From positions 124,001 through 188,000 of the forward strand of contig JAUIHS010000003.1 in NCBI GenBank assembly GCA_030432255.1: 64,000 bases of DNA, read 5' to 3'. Below are positions 25,724-37,176 of this stretch, piece by piece. Positions within the stretch are counted from its first letter, which is position 1, and each line of letters begins with the position of its first letter. The notes under the pieces are model-generated. The model saw nothing but the letters and a program-made list of their open reading frames with translations. It did not search any database and had not been told where the DNA came from. This DNA is from Phycisphaerae bacterium (lineage in GTDB: Bacteria > Planctomycetota > Phycisphaerae > Phycisphaerales > UBA1924). Position numbers and translations under genes: made by a program.

Positions 25724-26368
25724 TCAATGCACGTTCAACAACCGGTATGACTGGTCCTCGATGATCACGTCCAGTGAGTCGAACTTCAGGCCGAGAAGAC
25801 GGGCCTGGTCCACCTGGAGACGAAACATGTTGCGGCCGATCGACTGCTGGATCATGCCCGGGGTCTGCTCGCCGAATGGAATCACTGCAAGAAACTCCTC
25901 GATCTCAAGCTGGTTGCTGCGCAGGTAGTCAACCGCCTCCGCTGGATCGCGGCCGGCTTCGATCATCGAACGCTTGGTGTGCTCGCTCAGAACCTGCCCT
26001 TCAAGCAGTTCGTACTCGCCCGCGCGGAGGGTCTGGAGCAGGTGGAAGATCACGTGCCGTGGGGCACGCGAGATCAGCGTGATGCTCTGGTCATCGTTCA
26101 CGCGCCGAAGACTTGCCTCCAGGCGCATAGCAGCAACCGGATCGGTCACCGAGCCCTCCCGGGCGCGATCCTCCTCCGAGAGTTCCTCCATCATCTCGAC
26201 CCAGTTCGATTGTGGCTGATCGACGCCCCGGTACAGCCCACCAGTCGCGCCCGGGATCTTCTGGAATCCGCCGCGCACACGCACCACCTGCGGCTCAGTT
26301 GTACCGCACCCCGCGAACCAAGCCGCCAGGAACACCAACGTCAGAATGCCGATCCTGAAACAACTCAT
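25724..26368 (-). CDS. Putative lipoprotein downstream of nadB
   Basis: A 214-residue protein with a lipoprotein signal peptide: LTLVFLAAWFAGC, lipid-carrying C21. The mature part is mixed alpha/beta and rich in acidic residues, with no motif that I recognise. Its ATG overlaps the stop of nadB in TAATG, so it is translationally coupled to nadB, though a link to NAD synthesis is not evident. A longer frame from 26428 would lie inside nadB and lacks the signal peptide at its N-terminus. Confidence 0.72.
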   Translation of the reverse strand: MSCFRIGILTLVFLAAWFAGCGTTEPQVVRVRGGFQKIPGATGGLYRGVDQPQSNWVEMMEELSEEDRAREGSVTDPVAAMRLEASLRRVNDDQSITLISRAPRHVIFHLLQTLRAGEYELLEGQVLSEHTKRSMIEAGRDPAEAVDYLRSNQLEIEEFLAVIPFGEQTPGMIQQSIGRNMFRLQVDQARLLGLKFDSLDVIIEDQSYRLLNVH

Positions 26369-28050
26369 TACGCCTCGGTCTGGACCAGGACGGCAACCTC
26401 GACCGGATCCTGCTGCCCCTTCTTCCACAGATCATGGACGGGCACACCCGACGAAGGTTCCATGAAATCAAGGCGAGTGTGACAGCCGCGAGTCTCGCGC
26501 CGCCACGAGGCGGAGCGGGTGATGAGCATCGCGGCGAGCAGCATGTTCTGTGTCTCCCATCCCTCCGGATCGTCGAAGATCTTGTCGAGGGTGTAGCGAC
26601 CCCACATGTCCAGCATGTTCATCGCATCACTCAGCTTGGAACCGGTTCGTTCGATCCCGACGTTGCGCCACATCGCCGAACGCACCGATGAACGCACGTC
26701 GGTCAGGTCCAGTTCACCCGTCTCCGAGGGCCGGATGTCAGAGATCACGCGGACCGGGCCGGTCCGGGGACGTGTACCCCAGGCGTTGTCATCAGTATCC
26801 GAGAGCATTTCGGCCGCCGCGAGGCCGGCAGCACGCCCCATGACAACGGCCTCCAGGAGCGAGTTGCTTGCCAGTCGATTGGCACCATGCAGTCCTGTCG
26901 AAGCAACCTCTCCCACCGCATACAACCCGGGAACGTCAGTTCGGCCGGTCGCATCCGTGCGAACCCCGCCGATGGCGTAGTGTGCCGCCGGATTCACCGG
27001 GATCAGGTCTCGTGAGGGATCCAGTCCGAACGGCTTCAGGGAAGTCGTGATACCCGGGAAGCGGCGCGCGAACCCGTCAATCGGACGAGGGTCAAGCCAG
27101 ACGTGCGGTGTGCCCAGTCGGGCGGTCTGCTGCACGATGGATCGACTCACGACGTCGCGAGGTGCGAGTTCCGCCAACTCATGCCGGTCAACCATGAAGC
27201 GATCACCGTTGGCATCCAGCAGCAACGCGCCTTCACCCCGCACGGCTTCCGAAATCAATGCCCGGTGCGCGCCGGCGATGTACAGCGTCGTCGGGTGGAA
27301 CTGCATGAACCCGACATCAGCGACGGTTGCCCCGGCGCGATACGCCATGGCCATCCCATCCGCTGTCGCGACCTGCGGGTTCGTGGTTTCGCGCCACACC
27401 ATGCCGGCGCCACCGGACGCGAGGATCGTCGCTCGTGCCCAGATCATCTGCAGGCCGTACTCGGGGTGGAAGGTCACCGCGCCCATGCATGGGGATCGAT
27501 CAGACTGAGAAGGAGTGATCAGATCCAGCCCGAAGCAACGATCGAAGACCCGCACCGTGTCACGCAGGTGCACCTGCTCAATCAGGCACCGAGCCATCTC
27601 GCGTCCCGTCGCATCACCGTCACAGTGAACTATCCGGCGATGCGAATGGCCCCCTTCGCGCGCCAGTTCAAGCGATGCCCCTTCATCACGGTCCGCCCGC
27701 ATGCCCCAGGCAAGCAGGCGCTCGATCGCCTCCGGCCCCGCACCAATGATGCGCTCCACCATGGGGACGTCGCACAGGCCTGCTCCCGCAGCCAGCGTAT
27801 CCTCCACATGCGCTGCCGCTGAATCCTCCGAGGACAGGACGGCCGCGATGCCACCCTGGGCCCACGACGTGTTGGAAGTCTCCAACTGAGACTTCGACAA
27901 CAGGATTACATCACCATGCGCAGACGCCTGGATCGCCGCGGTCAGGCCCGCCGCGCCGGAACCGATCACGAGCGTATCCGTGAAGATCTGCGGCAGCAGG
28001 ATCGAGCGGAACGGGATCAGGTACCGGCGTTCGTCAAAGAGCGCATGCAT
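26368..28050 (-). CDS. nadB: L-aspartate oxidase
   Basis: A 560-residue FAD enzyme of de novo NAD synthesis that oxidises L-aspartate to iminoaspartate. The FAD loop is LVIGSGAAGLTAAI (28-41). TSWAQGGIAAVLS, EGGHSHRRIVHCDGDATG, HPTTLYIAG and LISEAVRGEGALL are typical of NadB rather than succinate dehydrogenase. GLYAVGEVASTGLHGANRLASNSLLEAVV closes the FAD domain and a helical C-terminus follows. nadA and nadC are not in the window. ATG 28050 follows a TACAAT box by 9 bases. Confidence 0.95.
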   Translation of the reverse strand: MHALFDERRYLIPFRSILLPQIFTDTLVIGSGAAGLTAAIQASAHGDVILLSKSQLETSNTSWAQGGIAAVLSSEDSAAAHVEDTLAAGAGLCDVPMVERIIGAGPEAIERLLAWGMRADRDEGASLELAREGGHSHRRIVHCDGDATGREMARCLIEQVHLRDTVRVFDRCFGLDLITPSQSDRSPCMGAVTFHPEYGLQMIWARATILASGGAGMVWRETTNPQVATADGMAMAYRAGATVADVGFMQFHPTTLYIAGAHRALISEAVRGEGALLLDANGDRFMVDRHELAELAPRDVVSRSIVQQTARLGTPHVWLDPRPIDGFARRFPGITTSLKPFGLDPSRDLIPVNPAAHYAIGGVRTDATGRTDVPGLYAVGEVASTGLHGANRLASNSLLEAVVMGRAAGLAAAEMLSDTDDNAWGTRPRTGPVRVISDIRPSETGELDLTDVRSSVRSAMWRNVGIERTGSKLSDAMNMLDMWGRYTLDKIFDDPEGWETQNMLLAAMLITRSASWRRETRGCHTRLDFMEPSSGVPVHDLWKKGQQDPVEVAVLVQTEA

Positions 28051-28059
28051 GCACCCCTC

Positions 28060-28065
28060 ATTGTA
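28060..28065 (-). promoter_or_regulatory. Candidate -10 box (TACAAT) of nadB
   Basis: TACAAT ends 9 bases before ATG 28050 on the minus strand. The few bases between contain GAGGGG, but transcription would start inside or after it, so the leader is at most a few bases. Confidence 0.4.
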
Positions 28066-28102
28066 GCGGAACAGCCCGCTGATCTCCCCGCATGTCCGCC
28101 GC

Positions 28103-28657
28103 CTATTCGGGCGGGACTGCAGCAGTCAGACGGGTCAGTTTCCGATCAAGGAACCAGGCGTGATGCTCCAGGTGCCAGGTCGCAAACGAAAGGAGATCCG
28201 GCAGGCTCATCTGCCCTCTCGTCCGATGCAGTGATCTCGACGAACACGCCCCCTCAGGCAGACCGGCGAGCCACTCCGAGCCCCAGAGTCGAAGTGTGTG
28301 AATCACCGCGACGAATCCCGGTATCTTCTGCGCCGGGCTGCCGTAGAAGCCGGCATCTATGAAGGCATCCTGGTCCCACATGGCCATCTCGCATCCGGGC
28401 TCCGCGACCATCCTCCGCATCCGGAACGTACAGATCACTTCCGCGTCCGCCAGGTGACCGAGCAACATCCGACATGACCAGCGGCCGGCACCCGTGTCGG
28501 GAAGAAAGCACTGGTCCGCCTGCTCGTCTGACAACTGAAGGACGGCGGCATCCAGCCGGGAGGTCCCCGACCGGTAGCGATCAATGAGCTCGTCGAACGG
28601 AAGCTCCCTGAGGTCGTTCCACTCCGGTCGCTGCGGAATGTCTGTCGAAGTCTCCAT
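28103..28657 (-). CDS. DinB-like four-helix-bundle protein
   Basis: A 184-residue soluble protein of the DinB/YfiT-like putative metalloenzyme group. It has the spaced histidines GHLADAE, a central helix and the late FATWHLEHHAWFL. WSCRMLLGHLADAEV is the family's first His motif. Members bind a metal with three histidines and some are thiol-dependent transferases; here the role is unknown. ATG 28657 is preceded by AAAGGAGGGG, one of the best ribosome sites in the window. The open frame extends 57 codons further but with an arginine-rich unrelated sequence. Confidence 0.8.
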   Translation of the reverse strand: METSTDIPQRPEWNDLRELPFDELIDRYRSGTSRLDAAVLQLSDEQADQCFLPDTGAGRWSCRMLLGHLADAEVICTFRMRRMVAEPGCEMAMWDQDAFIDAGFYGSPAQKIPGFVAVIHTLRLWGSEWLAGLPEGACSSRSLHRTRGQMSLPDLLSFATWHLEHHAWFLDRKLTRLTAAVPPE

Positions 28658-28737
28658 GCCCCTCCTTTCGCCGGTGGTCCTGATCAATCCACCAGAGTAG
28701 GCTTTCCTGTGCATCGCAGCCACGGGAACAGCCGGAT

Positions 28738-29352
28738 ATGAACTCTCACCCGCCATCCGAACGCCCGCCTCGACTCGCCGTGCTGCTCTCCGGCGGGGGG
28801 CGCACGCTCGACAACCTCCTCGCGGCAATCAAAAGGGGGCAACTCCATGCCGAGGTGGCGATGGTCGTCGGAAGTCGAGAGTGCCGCGGCATCGACAAGG
28901 CACGCCATGCCGGCCTGCCGACGCAGGTGATCCGCGGCGAGATCGACGAATCCACTCTCAGCGACATGCTGACTTCGCGGAGCATCGATCTGGTCGTCCT
29001 CGCCGGATACCTCTCGAAGGTCCATGTTCCGCACGGCTACGAGGATCGTGTGGTCAACATCCACCCCGCGCTGCTCCCAGACTTCGGCGGTCACGGCATG
29101 TACGGCGATCGCGTCCATCGCGCTGTCATCGAGACCGGCGCGACTGAGAGCGGGTGCACCGTGCATTATTGTGACGCGGAGTACGACACCGGGGAGATCA
29201 TCCTCCAGGCGCGCTGCCAGGTCGCCACCGACGACACGCCGGAAACGCTGGCGGCCCGGGTCTTCGAACTCGAGTGCGCGGTTTACCCGGAAGCCATTGC
29301 GATCGTCCTCGACCGAATCACATCCGGGTGCAGTCGGGAGAACGGATCGTGA
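28738..29352 (+). CDS. purN: Phosphoribosylglycinamide formyltransferase
   Basis: A 204-residue enzyme of purine synthesis that formylates GAR using 10-formyl-THF. Catalytic residues are present: N107 and H109 in VVNIHPALLP and D150 in AEYDTGEII, with GGHGMYGDRVHRAV between. The phosphate loop reads LLSGGGRTLDNLL rather than the common SGxGSNLQ, a variant but with the glycine pattern kept. Length is normal. The TGA stop overlaps the GTG start of the next gene (GTGA). Confidence 0.92.
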   Translation: MNSHPPSERPPRLAVLLSGGGRTLDNLLAAIKRGQLHAEVAMVVGSRECRGIDKARHAGLPTQVIRGEIDESTLSDMLTSRSIDLVVLAGYLSKVHVPHGYEDRVVNIHPALLPDFGGHGMYGDRVHRAVIETGATESGCTVHYCDAEYDTGEIILQARCQVATDDTPETLAARVFELECAVYPEAIAIVLDRITSGCSRENGS

Positions 29353-30803
29353 CGTATCTGCGATACCTCGTGCTCCTGTTCTGCCTCCCGGTGCTGGTTG
29401 CGTCGGCTGCCGACCCCGATGAAGTCCGCGCGCGCGCGGAAGCAGCGTTCGCGAAGGACGACTTTCAGGGCGCGCTGGACGCATATGCCGATCTGGACGG
29501 CGATCAACGCAAGGATCCCTTCGTGCTCTACAACATGGCCTGCGCCCACGCCATGCTTGGCGAAGTGGATGACGGAGCGGAGCGTCTGCTTGATGCGCTC
29601 ACCTGGGGGTTCGTCGATCTCTTTCACATGTCCCGTGATCCGCAACTCGAACCGCTTCACGACGATGAACGCTACCGCACCATCATCAGGGGGTGGAACA
29701 GGATCCTCGACGCCCGTGCGGAGGCTGACCGGCGGATACTGAAGGCGCAGTTTGACAAGGGCTATGTCCACGAGGTCGACGAAGCCCTCCGTCTGAATTA
29801 TGCATCGGCCTTTGACCACCCCACGCACATCGATGCGCGGGCCCAGATCGACGGAGTCGCCGAGTGGGTGAGCCGGCATCAGGTCTTCGCACCCCTCGAG
29901 GAACAGGATGACTCGCGCGAGGACCCGTGGGTCAAGGTCGTTCTCCCGACCCGGTCCGACTTCATCCGCCTTGTACCTGCCGTTCACGTCGGTGGCTTCT
30001 ACGACCGCGATAGCAAGCGGCTGGTATCACAGGACATCGGGCCGAGCCTGCGGCACGAGTTCTTCCACGTCCTGCACTGGCGACACATGGATCGGATCGG
30101 TCAACGTCATCCCCTCTGGATCCAGGAAGGCATGGCCGCGCTCTTCGAGGATGTCGAGGGTGTGCCCGGTGACTGGACCTTCACCCCGAGTTGGCGGACC
30201 AACATCGTCAAACGCATCGAACGCACCGGCCGACTCCACCCCTGGAAGTCCTTCTTTGCCATGCCCGACAAGCGCTACATGGACCTGCGCCCCAGCGCGA
30301 ACTACGCCTACTCCCGTGCGATCTTCCTCTTCCTCGAACACCGTGGCCTTCTCGTGCCGTGGTATCGCGCGTACGTGGGCGGATTCGATGAGGATCCCAC
30401 CGGACTCAGTGCCATGGAACAGACTTTCGAACTTCCGGCCCGGGAGATTCAGCGCGAATTCAGGCAGTGGGTGCGCGATCTTCCAGCCGTTGGTGAAGTT
30501 GGGCGACCCGGAGCCGCCGGAATCGGCCTCAAACTCGGAGCCGGAACCGGGGATGGGCCGGTCATCGCCCAGATCGTCGCCGGGACTGGCCGCGGCGGCG
30601 CACCCGGCAGTTCCGAACGGCTCCGCCAGCGCGACGTCATCACCGCGATCGACGGGCAGACCGTTCGGACTCTCGATGACATTTACCGAGTCCTCGGCGA
30701 GTACGATGTCGGTGACGAGGTGGTCGTCACGGTTCGTCGGATCCGAAAGACGATGGAGATTCCAGTCCGGCTCGTGGAGGGCGACGACGAAAGCTTCCCC
30801 TGA
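29349..30803 (+). CDS. Exported HExxH metallopeptidase with C-terminal PDZ domain
   Basis: A 484-residue protein. Signal peptide LVLLFCLPVLVASAA (about 6-20), then a TPR-like helical region (25-130). The peptidase core has zinc motif H236-E237-FF-H240 (RHEFFHVLHW) and a downstream glutamate E260 in WIQEGMAALFEDVE, as in gluzincins of the DUF1570 type. The C-terminal about 85 residues are a PDZ domain (AGIGLKLG, LRQRDVITAIDGQTVRTLDD, VVVTVRR). It would act in the periplasm. Start GTG 29349 overlaps the purN stop. purN and a protease are an unusual coupled pair. Confidence 0.82.
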   Translation: MTYLRYLVLLFCLPVLVASAADPDEVRARAEAAFAKDDFQGALDAYADLDGDQRKDPFVLYNMACAHAMLGEVDDGAERLLDALTWGFVDLFHMSRDPQLEPLHDDERYRTIIRGWNRILDARAEADRRILKAQFDKGYVHEVDEALRLNYASAFDHPTHIDARAQIDGVAEWVSRHQVFAPLEEQDDSREDPWVKVVLPTRSDFIRLVPAVHVGGFYDRDSKRLVSQDIGPSLRHEFFHVLHWRHMDRIGQRHPLWIQEGMAALFEDVEGVPGDWTFTPSWRTNIVKRIERTGRLHPWKSFFAMPDKRYMDLRPSANYAYSRAIFLFLEHRGLLVPWYRAYVGGFDEDPTGLSAMEQTFELPAREIQREFRQWVRDLPAVGEVGRPGAAGIGLKLGAGTGDGPVIAQIVAGTGRGGAPGSSERLRQRDVITAIDGQTVRTLDDIYRVLGEYDVGDEVVVTVRRIRKTMEIPVRLVEGDDESFP

Positions 30804-30912
30804 CGGATCGGAACCATTGAATGAAGTTCGGACACTTCCGTGTCGGGGCTGACACGCCGCGATACACTCTCCGCGTCTCCCGACCGCAATCGCGACCATC
30901 TGAACGGGTCCC

Positions 30913-31854
30913 ATGGCCGAAAAGAAGTCCTTCATTGCCGATTTTCGTACGTTCTTCCTCCGGGGTCTCGGCATCGTTCTGCCCTCGATCCTGACACTGG
31001 CGCTGCTCTTCTGGGCGTACCGCTTCCTTCAGCAGAACGTCGCCAATCCGATCAACAATCTGGTTCGACAGGGTGTGCTCCTGGCCTACGACCGGATCGA
31101 CCCCGGCGATCAGTGGCGGCCCGAGTGGTACAAGGTGGATGCGGAAGAACTGGCAGACCACCGCGCGGCCAATCCGCGCACCCGATCGCTGGAGGATGAG
31201 GAAGTCGTTCGGGTGATCCGGCGAAGTGACTTCCGCCAGTACTGGGAGACCCACATCTGGCTCGAGGCGATCGGTGTTGTGATCGCGGTGGTCCTCGTCT
31301 ACCTCGCCGGCGTTTTTGTGGGTAACTACCTCGGGCGGCGGCTCTATGTCAGGGCGGAACGCCTGATCACGCGCGTGCCGGTCATCAAGCAGGTCTACCC
31401 GAGCGTCAAACAGATCGTCGACTTCCTGCTCGGTGACGGCAATCGCAAACTCGATGCCGATCGGGTGGTCCTGGTCGAGTACCCCCGTAAAGGGATCTGG
31501 ACCGTCGGCCTCCTGACCGGTTCCACCATGCGCGCCATCGAGCGGATCGCCGCGGTGGAATGTGTCACCGTCTTCATTCCTTCCAGCCCGACGCCATTCA
31601 CCGGATACACCATCACCGTGCCGAGGGCCGATGTCGTCGAACTGCCCATTTCCCTCGACGAGGCACTGAAGTTCGTCATCAGCGGTGGGGTCCTGATTCC
31701 GCCGGCGCAGGCCATCACCGCCGGCCGCGAACCCCGACCGTTGACCGGCCAGAGTGATGGGAATGGGGGAGCGGCGGCGGCAGACTTGGCAGACCGCGGC
31801 GGGGAGGCGATGATGGAGCGGAAAGAGAGCAGGAACGAGGGGGACAGGGCCTGA
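30913..31854 (+). CDS. DUF502 membrane protein
   Basis: A 313-residue protein with two membrane helices: about 15-35 (FLRGLGIVLPSILTLALLFW) and about 118-140 (IGVVIAVVLVYLAGVFVGNYL). It contains the DUF502 signatures LITRVPVIKQVYPSVKQIVDFL, VLVEYPRKGIWTVGLLTG and VFIPSSPTPFTGYTITVP. The cytoplasmic loop between the helices is about 45 residues longer than usual, and the tail is low-complexity and charged. Function unknown; it often lies near stress or translation genes. It precedes hpf by 41 bp in the same direction. Confidence 0.88.
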   Translation: MAEKKSFIADFRTFFLRGLGIVLPSILTLALLFWAYRFLQQNVANPINNLVRQGVLLAYDRIDPGDQWRPEWYKVDAEELADHRAANPRTRSLEDEEVVRVIRRSDFRQYWETHIWLEAIGVVIAVVLVYLAGVFVGNYLGRRLYVRAERLITRVPVIKQVYPSVKQIVDFLLGDGNRKLDADRVVLVEYPRKGIWTVGLLTGSTMRAIERIAAVECVTVFIPSSPTPFTGYTITVPRADVVELPISLDEALKFVISGGVLIPPAQAITAGREPRPLTGQSDGNGGAAAADLADRGGEAMMERKESRNEGDRA

Positions 31855-31895
31855 ACATGGCCGGTTGTTGAGCAGTTTGAAAGGACAGCGAGAAC

Positions 31896-32195
31896 ATGCG
31901 CATTGAAGTGAGTGGAAAGCACCTCGAGCTGACGCCCGCGGTGAGAGAGTACGTCGAGCAGAAAGCGGCCAAACTTCCGAGGTACTACGACGGCGTCCAG
32001 GAAATCGACGTCGTGCTTGAGAAGCCCCGGCACGAGGAGTTCGATGTCGAAATCCGGGTTGAAGTCGAGAAGCACGACACCTTCGTGGCGCGGTCGCACG
32101 GTCACGACGTCTACCACTGCATCGACGCCGTGATTGACAAGATGAGCCGCCAGCTCACCGACTTCAAAGAGAAGCTCAAGAACACCAAGCGTTGA
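31896..32195 (+). CDS. hpf: Ribosome hibernation promoting factor, short form
   Basis: A 99-residue member of the HPF/YfiA (RaiA) family. MRIEVSGKHLELTPAVREYVEQK and VARSHGHDVYHCIDAVIDKMSRQL are the N- and C-terminal halves of the domain. It binds the 30S decoding centre and stores ribosomes as inactive particles in stationary phase. It lacks the long-form C-terminal dimerisation domain. A TTGAAAGGA-type site precedes the ATG. The next gene starts 21 bp after its stop. Confidence 0.92.
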   Translation: MRIEVSGKHLELTPAVREYVEQKAAKLPRYYDGVQEIDVVLEKPRHEEFDVEIRVEVEKHDTFVARSHGHDVYHCIDAVIDKMSRQLTDFKEKLKNTKR

Positions 32196-32216
32196 ATGGG
32201 GGACTCTGGAGACGCT

Positions 32217-32693
32217 ATGAAGCTCACAGAAATCGTCGCAAAGGGTGCCATCGTCCCGAGGCTCAATGCCACCAGCAGGGATGAGGCCATCACCGAGCTC
32301 ATTGACTGCCTGATCAGTGAGGGCGCCGTGTCGTCCGACCTGCGGCAGCAACTCATCGACGCGATCATCGCGCGCGAAGAGAAAGGGACGACCGGCTTCG
32401 GCAAGGGCGTGGCTCTGCCTCATGTCCGTATCGGCGTGGTCGGGGCCATGGTCGCTGCCGTTGGAGTCAGCGAGGACGGCATCGACTTCAATGCGCTGGA
32501 TCGTGAACCGGTCTATTCCATCTTCCTGCTGCTGAGCCCGGAAGAGGGCCAGGATGAACACCTCAAGGCGATGGAAATCATCTTCAAGAACATCAGCCAG
32601 CCGAAGTTCCGCAGCTTCCTCCGCCAGGCATCATCCGCCGAAGAGGTCCAGTCTCTGCTTGAGGATGCCGACAGCCAGGCCTTCGCAGGCTGA
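32217..32693 (+). CDS. PTS EIIA (fructose/nitrogen type)
   Basis: A 158-residue EIIA domain. The phosphorylated histidine is H69 in GFGKGVALPHVRI. DFNALDREPVYSIFLLLSPE and HLKAMEIIFKNI are typical of the PtsN/FruA group. It accepts phosphate from HPr. No EIIB or EIIC permease is nearby, so a regulatory rather than transport role is likely. ATG 32217 has GGAG upstream; the in-frame ATG at 32196 touches the hpf stop and has no site. Confidence 0.9.
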   Translation: MKLTEIVAKGAIVPRLNATSRDEAITELIDCLISEGAVSSDLRQQLIDAIIAREEKGTTGFGKGVALPHVRIGVVGAMVAAVGVSEDGIDFNALDREPVYSIFLLLSPEEGQDEHLKAMEIIFKNISQPKFRSFLRQASSAEEVQSLLEDADSQAFAG

Positions 32694-32754
32694 TCCATGT
32701 CGACTGACACCCGAGGCCACCCTCGGGAACTCGCCGGAGCACGGAGGAGGTTCG

Positions 32755-33042
32755 TTGAGCCAGGAAGTTGTTGAGACCGTCACCATCAGGAACAGGCTCG
32801 GGCTCCATGCCCGGCCCGCGATGACGTTCGTTGACCTCGCAGCAACCTTCGAATCAGAAATCACCGTCAAGAGACTCGGCGAAGAGAACCCCGAAGTCGT
32901 CGACGGAAAATCCATCATGCAGATGATGATGCTCGCGGCGACCCAGGGCTCCGAACTTGAAATCAGGGTCGTCGGACCCGATGCCGAAGACGCCGCCGCC
33001 CGACTGCGCGAACTCGTTGACAGCGGCTTTGACGAAGAGTGA
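32755..33042 (+). CDS. HPr phosphocarrier protein
   Basis: A 95-residue HPr. The active histidine is H18 in RLGLHARPAM. The regulatory-serine motif is DGKSIMQMMML with S53. It carries phosphate from enzyme I to EIIA. Start TTG 32755 is preceded by GGAGGAGG. Enzyme I is not in the window. The serine motif would allow HPr kinase control, but no such kinase is seen here. Confidence 0.92.
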   Translation: MSQEVVETVTIRNRLGLHARPAMTFVDLAATFESEITVKRLGEENPEVVDGKSIMQMMMLAATQGSELEIRVVGPDAEDAAARLRELVDSGFDEE

Positions 33043-33065
33043 AGTCCGCTTGTCAGCGCTCCGTG

Positions 33066-34508
33066 TCACAGTGCCAGTCGTGAACCACGGTCGACGCGCG
33101 TCGGCAGAGACAGCCGGTCCAGGTCCTCGGGCCACATCGCCGTCAATGGACTCAACTCCAGCACGCAGTCCGCGTCACCCTCGGGGCCTCGCGGCAGTTC
33201 CAGTCCCTTCACTTCCAGCCATCGGGCCGCACGGGCTGTCTGAATCCTATGGCACGATGCCGGGGAATCGGTCCCGGAGGCGTTCTTGATGGGTGCAAAC
33301 TCCTCGATGCGATCCACCTCGTAGACGATCGAGGACTTCGCCTTCGGTAACGCATCGAAGACGAACATTTCAAGCTTCACCGCATTCGGCTCTTCCGGCT
33401 GGACAAGCGCACCCGAACTCAGATCGACGTGGGGCACCTTCTTGACCGCACGATGGAAGGGCAGTGTGAGTCGTCCGCCGGACATCAACGACTCAATGAA
33501 ATCGACACCGATCAGATGCAGCGCGATCGACCCGGCATTGAAACGAAGGCGCCCCGTGTCATCGGTCGCACATGCCAGTTCCTCCGGCATGTCCGAGTAC
33601 TCGATCACCTGGGTGCGCCCGTCCACGCGGCAGAAGACGCCCACCTTCTCGCTCGCGCTGGCCTTGGCAACCATCTTGGACGACATCTCGCCCGAGGAAT
33701 CCGGTGCCGATGCATGCAGTCCGATGAAGATCGGATCGATCACCCGCGCGAGCGGATTGTCGACCTGCACGTAGCTCACATGCGCAACCCCTCGGTCGCG
33801 CATGTCACGCAGCGCACCACTCGTGTGCAATGCACGCAGCGAGCCGCCATGACCGTCAGGATTCGTCGCCAGACAACCATGATCGGCAAGGAGAAGCTTG
33901 CCGTCCGGCAGTGACAGTGATGGCATCACGCCCTGCTGAAACAGCATCACGTCCGCTTCCGGCAGGCCGAAGTACGCGTTCTCCTCAAAGAACGCGAGCG
34001 TCGCTTCGTGATTCAGCGGGCTCGTCATGATGTACCACGGGATCGAAGCCGCATACCGCTCGCGGCTTGCCCGGATCCACTCCGCAAGGCACTGGAACAA
34101 CGGTTTGCCTGTCACCGCGCCCGCGGGATAAGTTCCCTTCGGCCCGTCGAATCCGAGCCGCGTGCCCTGACCGCCTGCGACCGTGAAAGCCGCGATCCGA
34201 TTGGCGCGAATCAGTTCCTCACCCGCAGCCCGGTATGCAGCCACATCCCAGTCCGCGTCTGCACGTGTGGGCGTCGAGTAGTAGGGGGCCGGCTCGATGG
34301 CACCCTGATGTCCGAAGGCTCCGGAGTCGCGCACATACCGGTCGATGAGTGCCGGGAGCGCGTCGAGGTCAATCGCCTCGACCTGGTCGAGCAGGTACTC
34401 GCGCGCGACCTCATCAAGGTCGTCGCAGAACTGCAGGACATGATCCTGTCCGATCGCTTTCAGGCGCTCACGGACTTCTTCACAACGCGCTTCAGTCTTC
34501 GCGGACAT
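33066..34508 (-). CDS. UDP-sugar pyrophosphorylase (UDPGP / UAP1-like family)
   Basis: A 480-residue nucleotidyltransferase of the eukaryotic-like UDPGP family, not the bacterial GalU or GlmU type. The nucleotide loop is VAGGQGTRLGFDGPKG (110-125), followed by PWYIMTSPLNHEATLAFF, GHGGSLRALHTSG, VSYVQVDNPLARVIDP and FNAGSIALH. This spacing matches UDP-GlcNAc/GalNAc pyrophosphorylase (UAP1), which makes UDP-HexNAc from UTP and sugar-1-phosphate. It would feed cell-envelope glycans. It starts 19 bp after phoU in the same operon, with GGGAGGC before the ATG. Confidence 0.87.
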   Translation of the reverse strand: MSAKTEARCEEVRERLKAIGQDHVLQFCDDLDEVAREYLLDQVEAIDLDALPALIDRYVRDSGAFGHQGAIEPAPYYSTPTRADADWDVAAYRAAGEELIRANRIAAFTVAGGQGTRLGFDGPKGTYPAGAVTGKPLFQCLAEWIRASRERYAASIPWYIMTSPLNHEATLAFFEENAYFGLPEADVMLFQQGVMPSLSLPDGKLLLADHGCLATNPDGHGGSLRALHTSGALRDMRDRGVAHVSYVQVDNPLARVIDPIFIGLHASAPDSSGEMSSKMVAKASASEKVGVFCRVDGRTQVIEYSDMPEELACATDDTGRLRFNAGSIALHLIGVDFIESLMSGGRLTLPFHRAVKKVPHVDLSSGALVQPEEPNAVKLEMFVFDALPKAKSSIVYEVDRIEEFAPIKNASGTDSPASCHRIQTARAARWLEVKGLELPRGPEGDADCVLELSPLTAMWPEDLDRLSLPTRVDRGSRLAL

Positions 34509-34527
34509 GCCGCCTCCCTCAAGGGAT

Positions 34528-36725
<2,198 letters not shown>

Positions 36726-37176
36726 GACACGCGACCGGATCAATCGCATTTGGATTGTGTACGGAATTCCAGCCGCCCAACGTCCCGAATTTTGTCAAGT
36801 ATGGCCAAAAGGCAGCAACCGTGCCATTCCGCAATGCGAATGGTGTGGCGTGGAGAGATCCACCTGCCTTCTGAAGCAGAGCCTCTGGCCGGCTGAGAAC
36901 CGGTGACGCTGAGGTCCGACGGCGTCAATCGGAAGGATGTCGCAAGCTGCCTGCGAACGGCCCTCGAGGGTGATCTGGAGGTCACCTTCATAAGCGGTTG
37001 CTCAGGATTCAGGTGGGAGAAGAGAGAGACAGCCCAGGTCATCATCCCGGTGGCCTCGGCGTTTGAGCTCCAGGAAGCAGCCGGACTCGTGTCCGTCCGG
37101 CATTGCCCTGGATCAGGAGAGAGCCGCTCCGGCTCAGGGGCAACATGAGGTGCGATTGCCCCGGGCTGGACCCGCC
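36726..37176. other. Intergenic region after enolase
   Basis: 451 bp with no credible gene. The first 110 bases are less GC-rich than the surroundings. An imperfect dyad lies at 36824-36843 (arms CCATT/AATGG and CGCA/TGCG with one unpaired C), a possible operator for the LuxR-type gene that follows. No clear terminator for enolase is visible. Confidence 0.4.
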
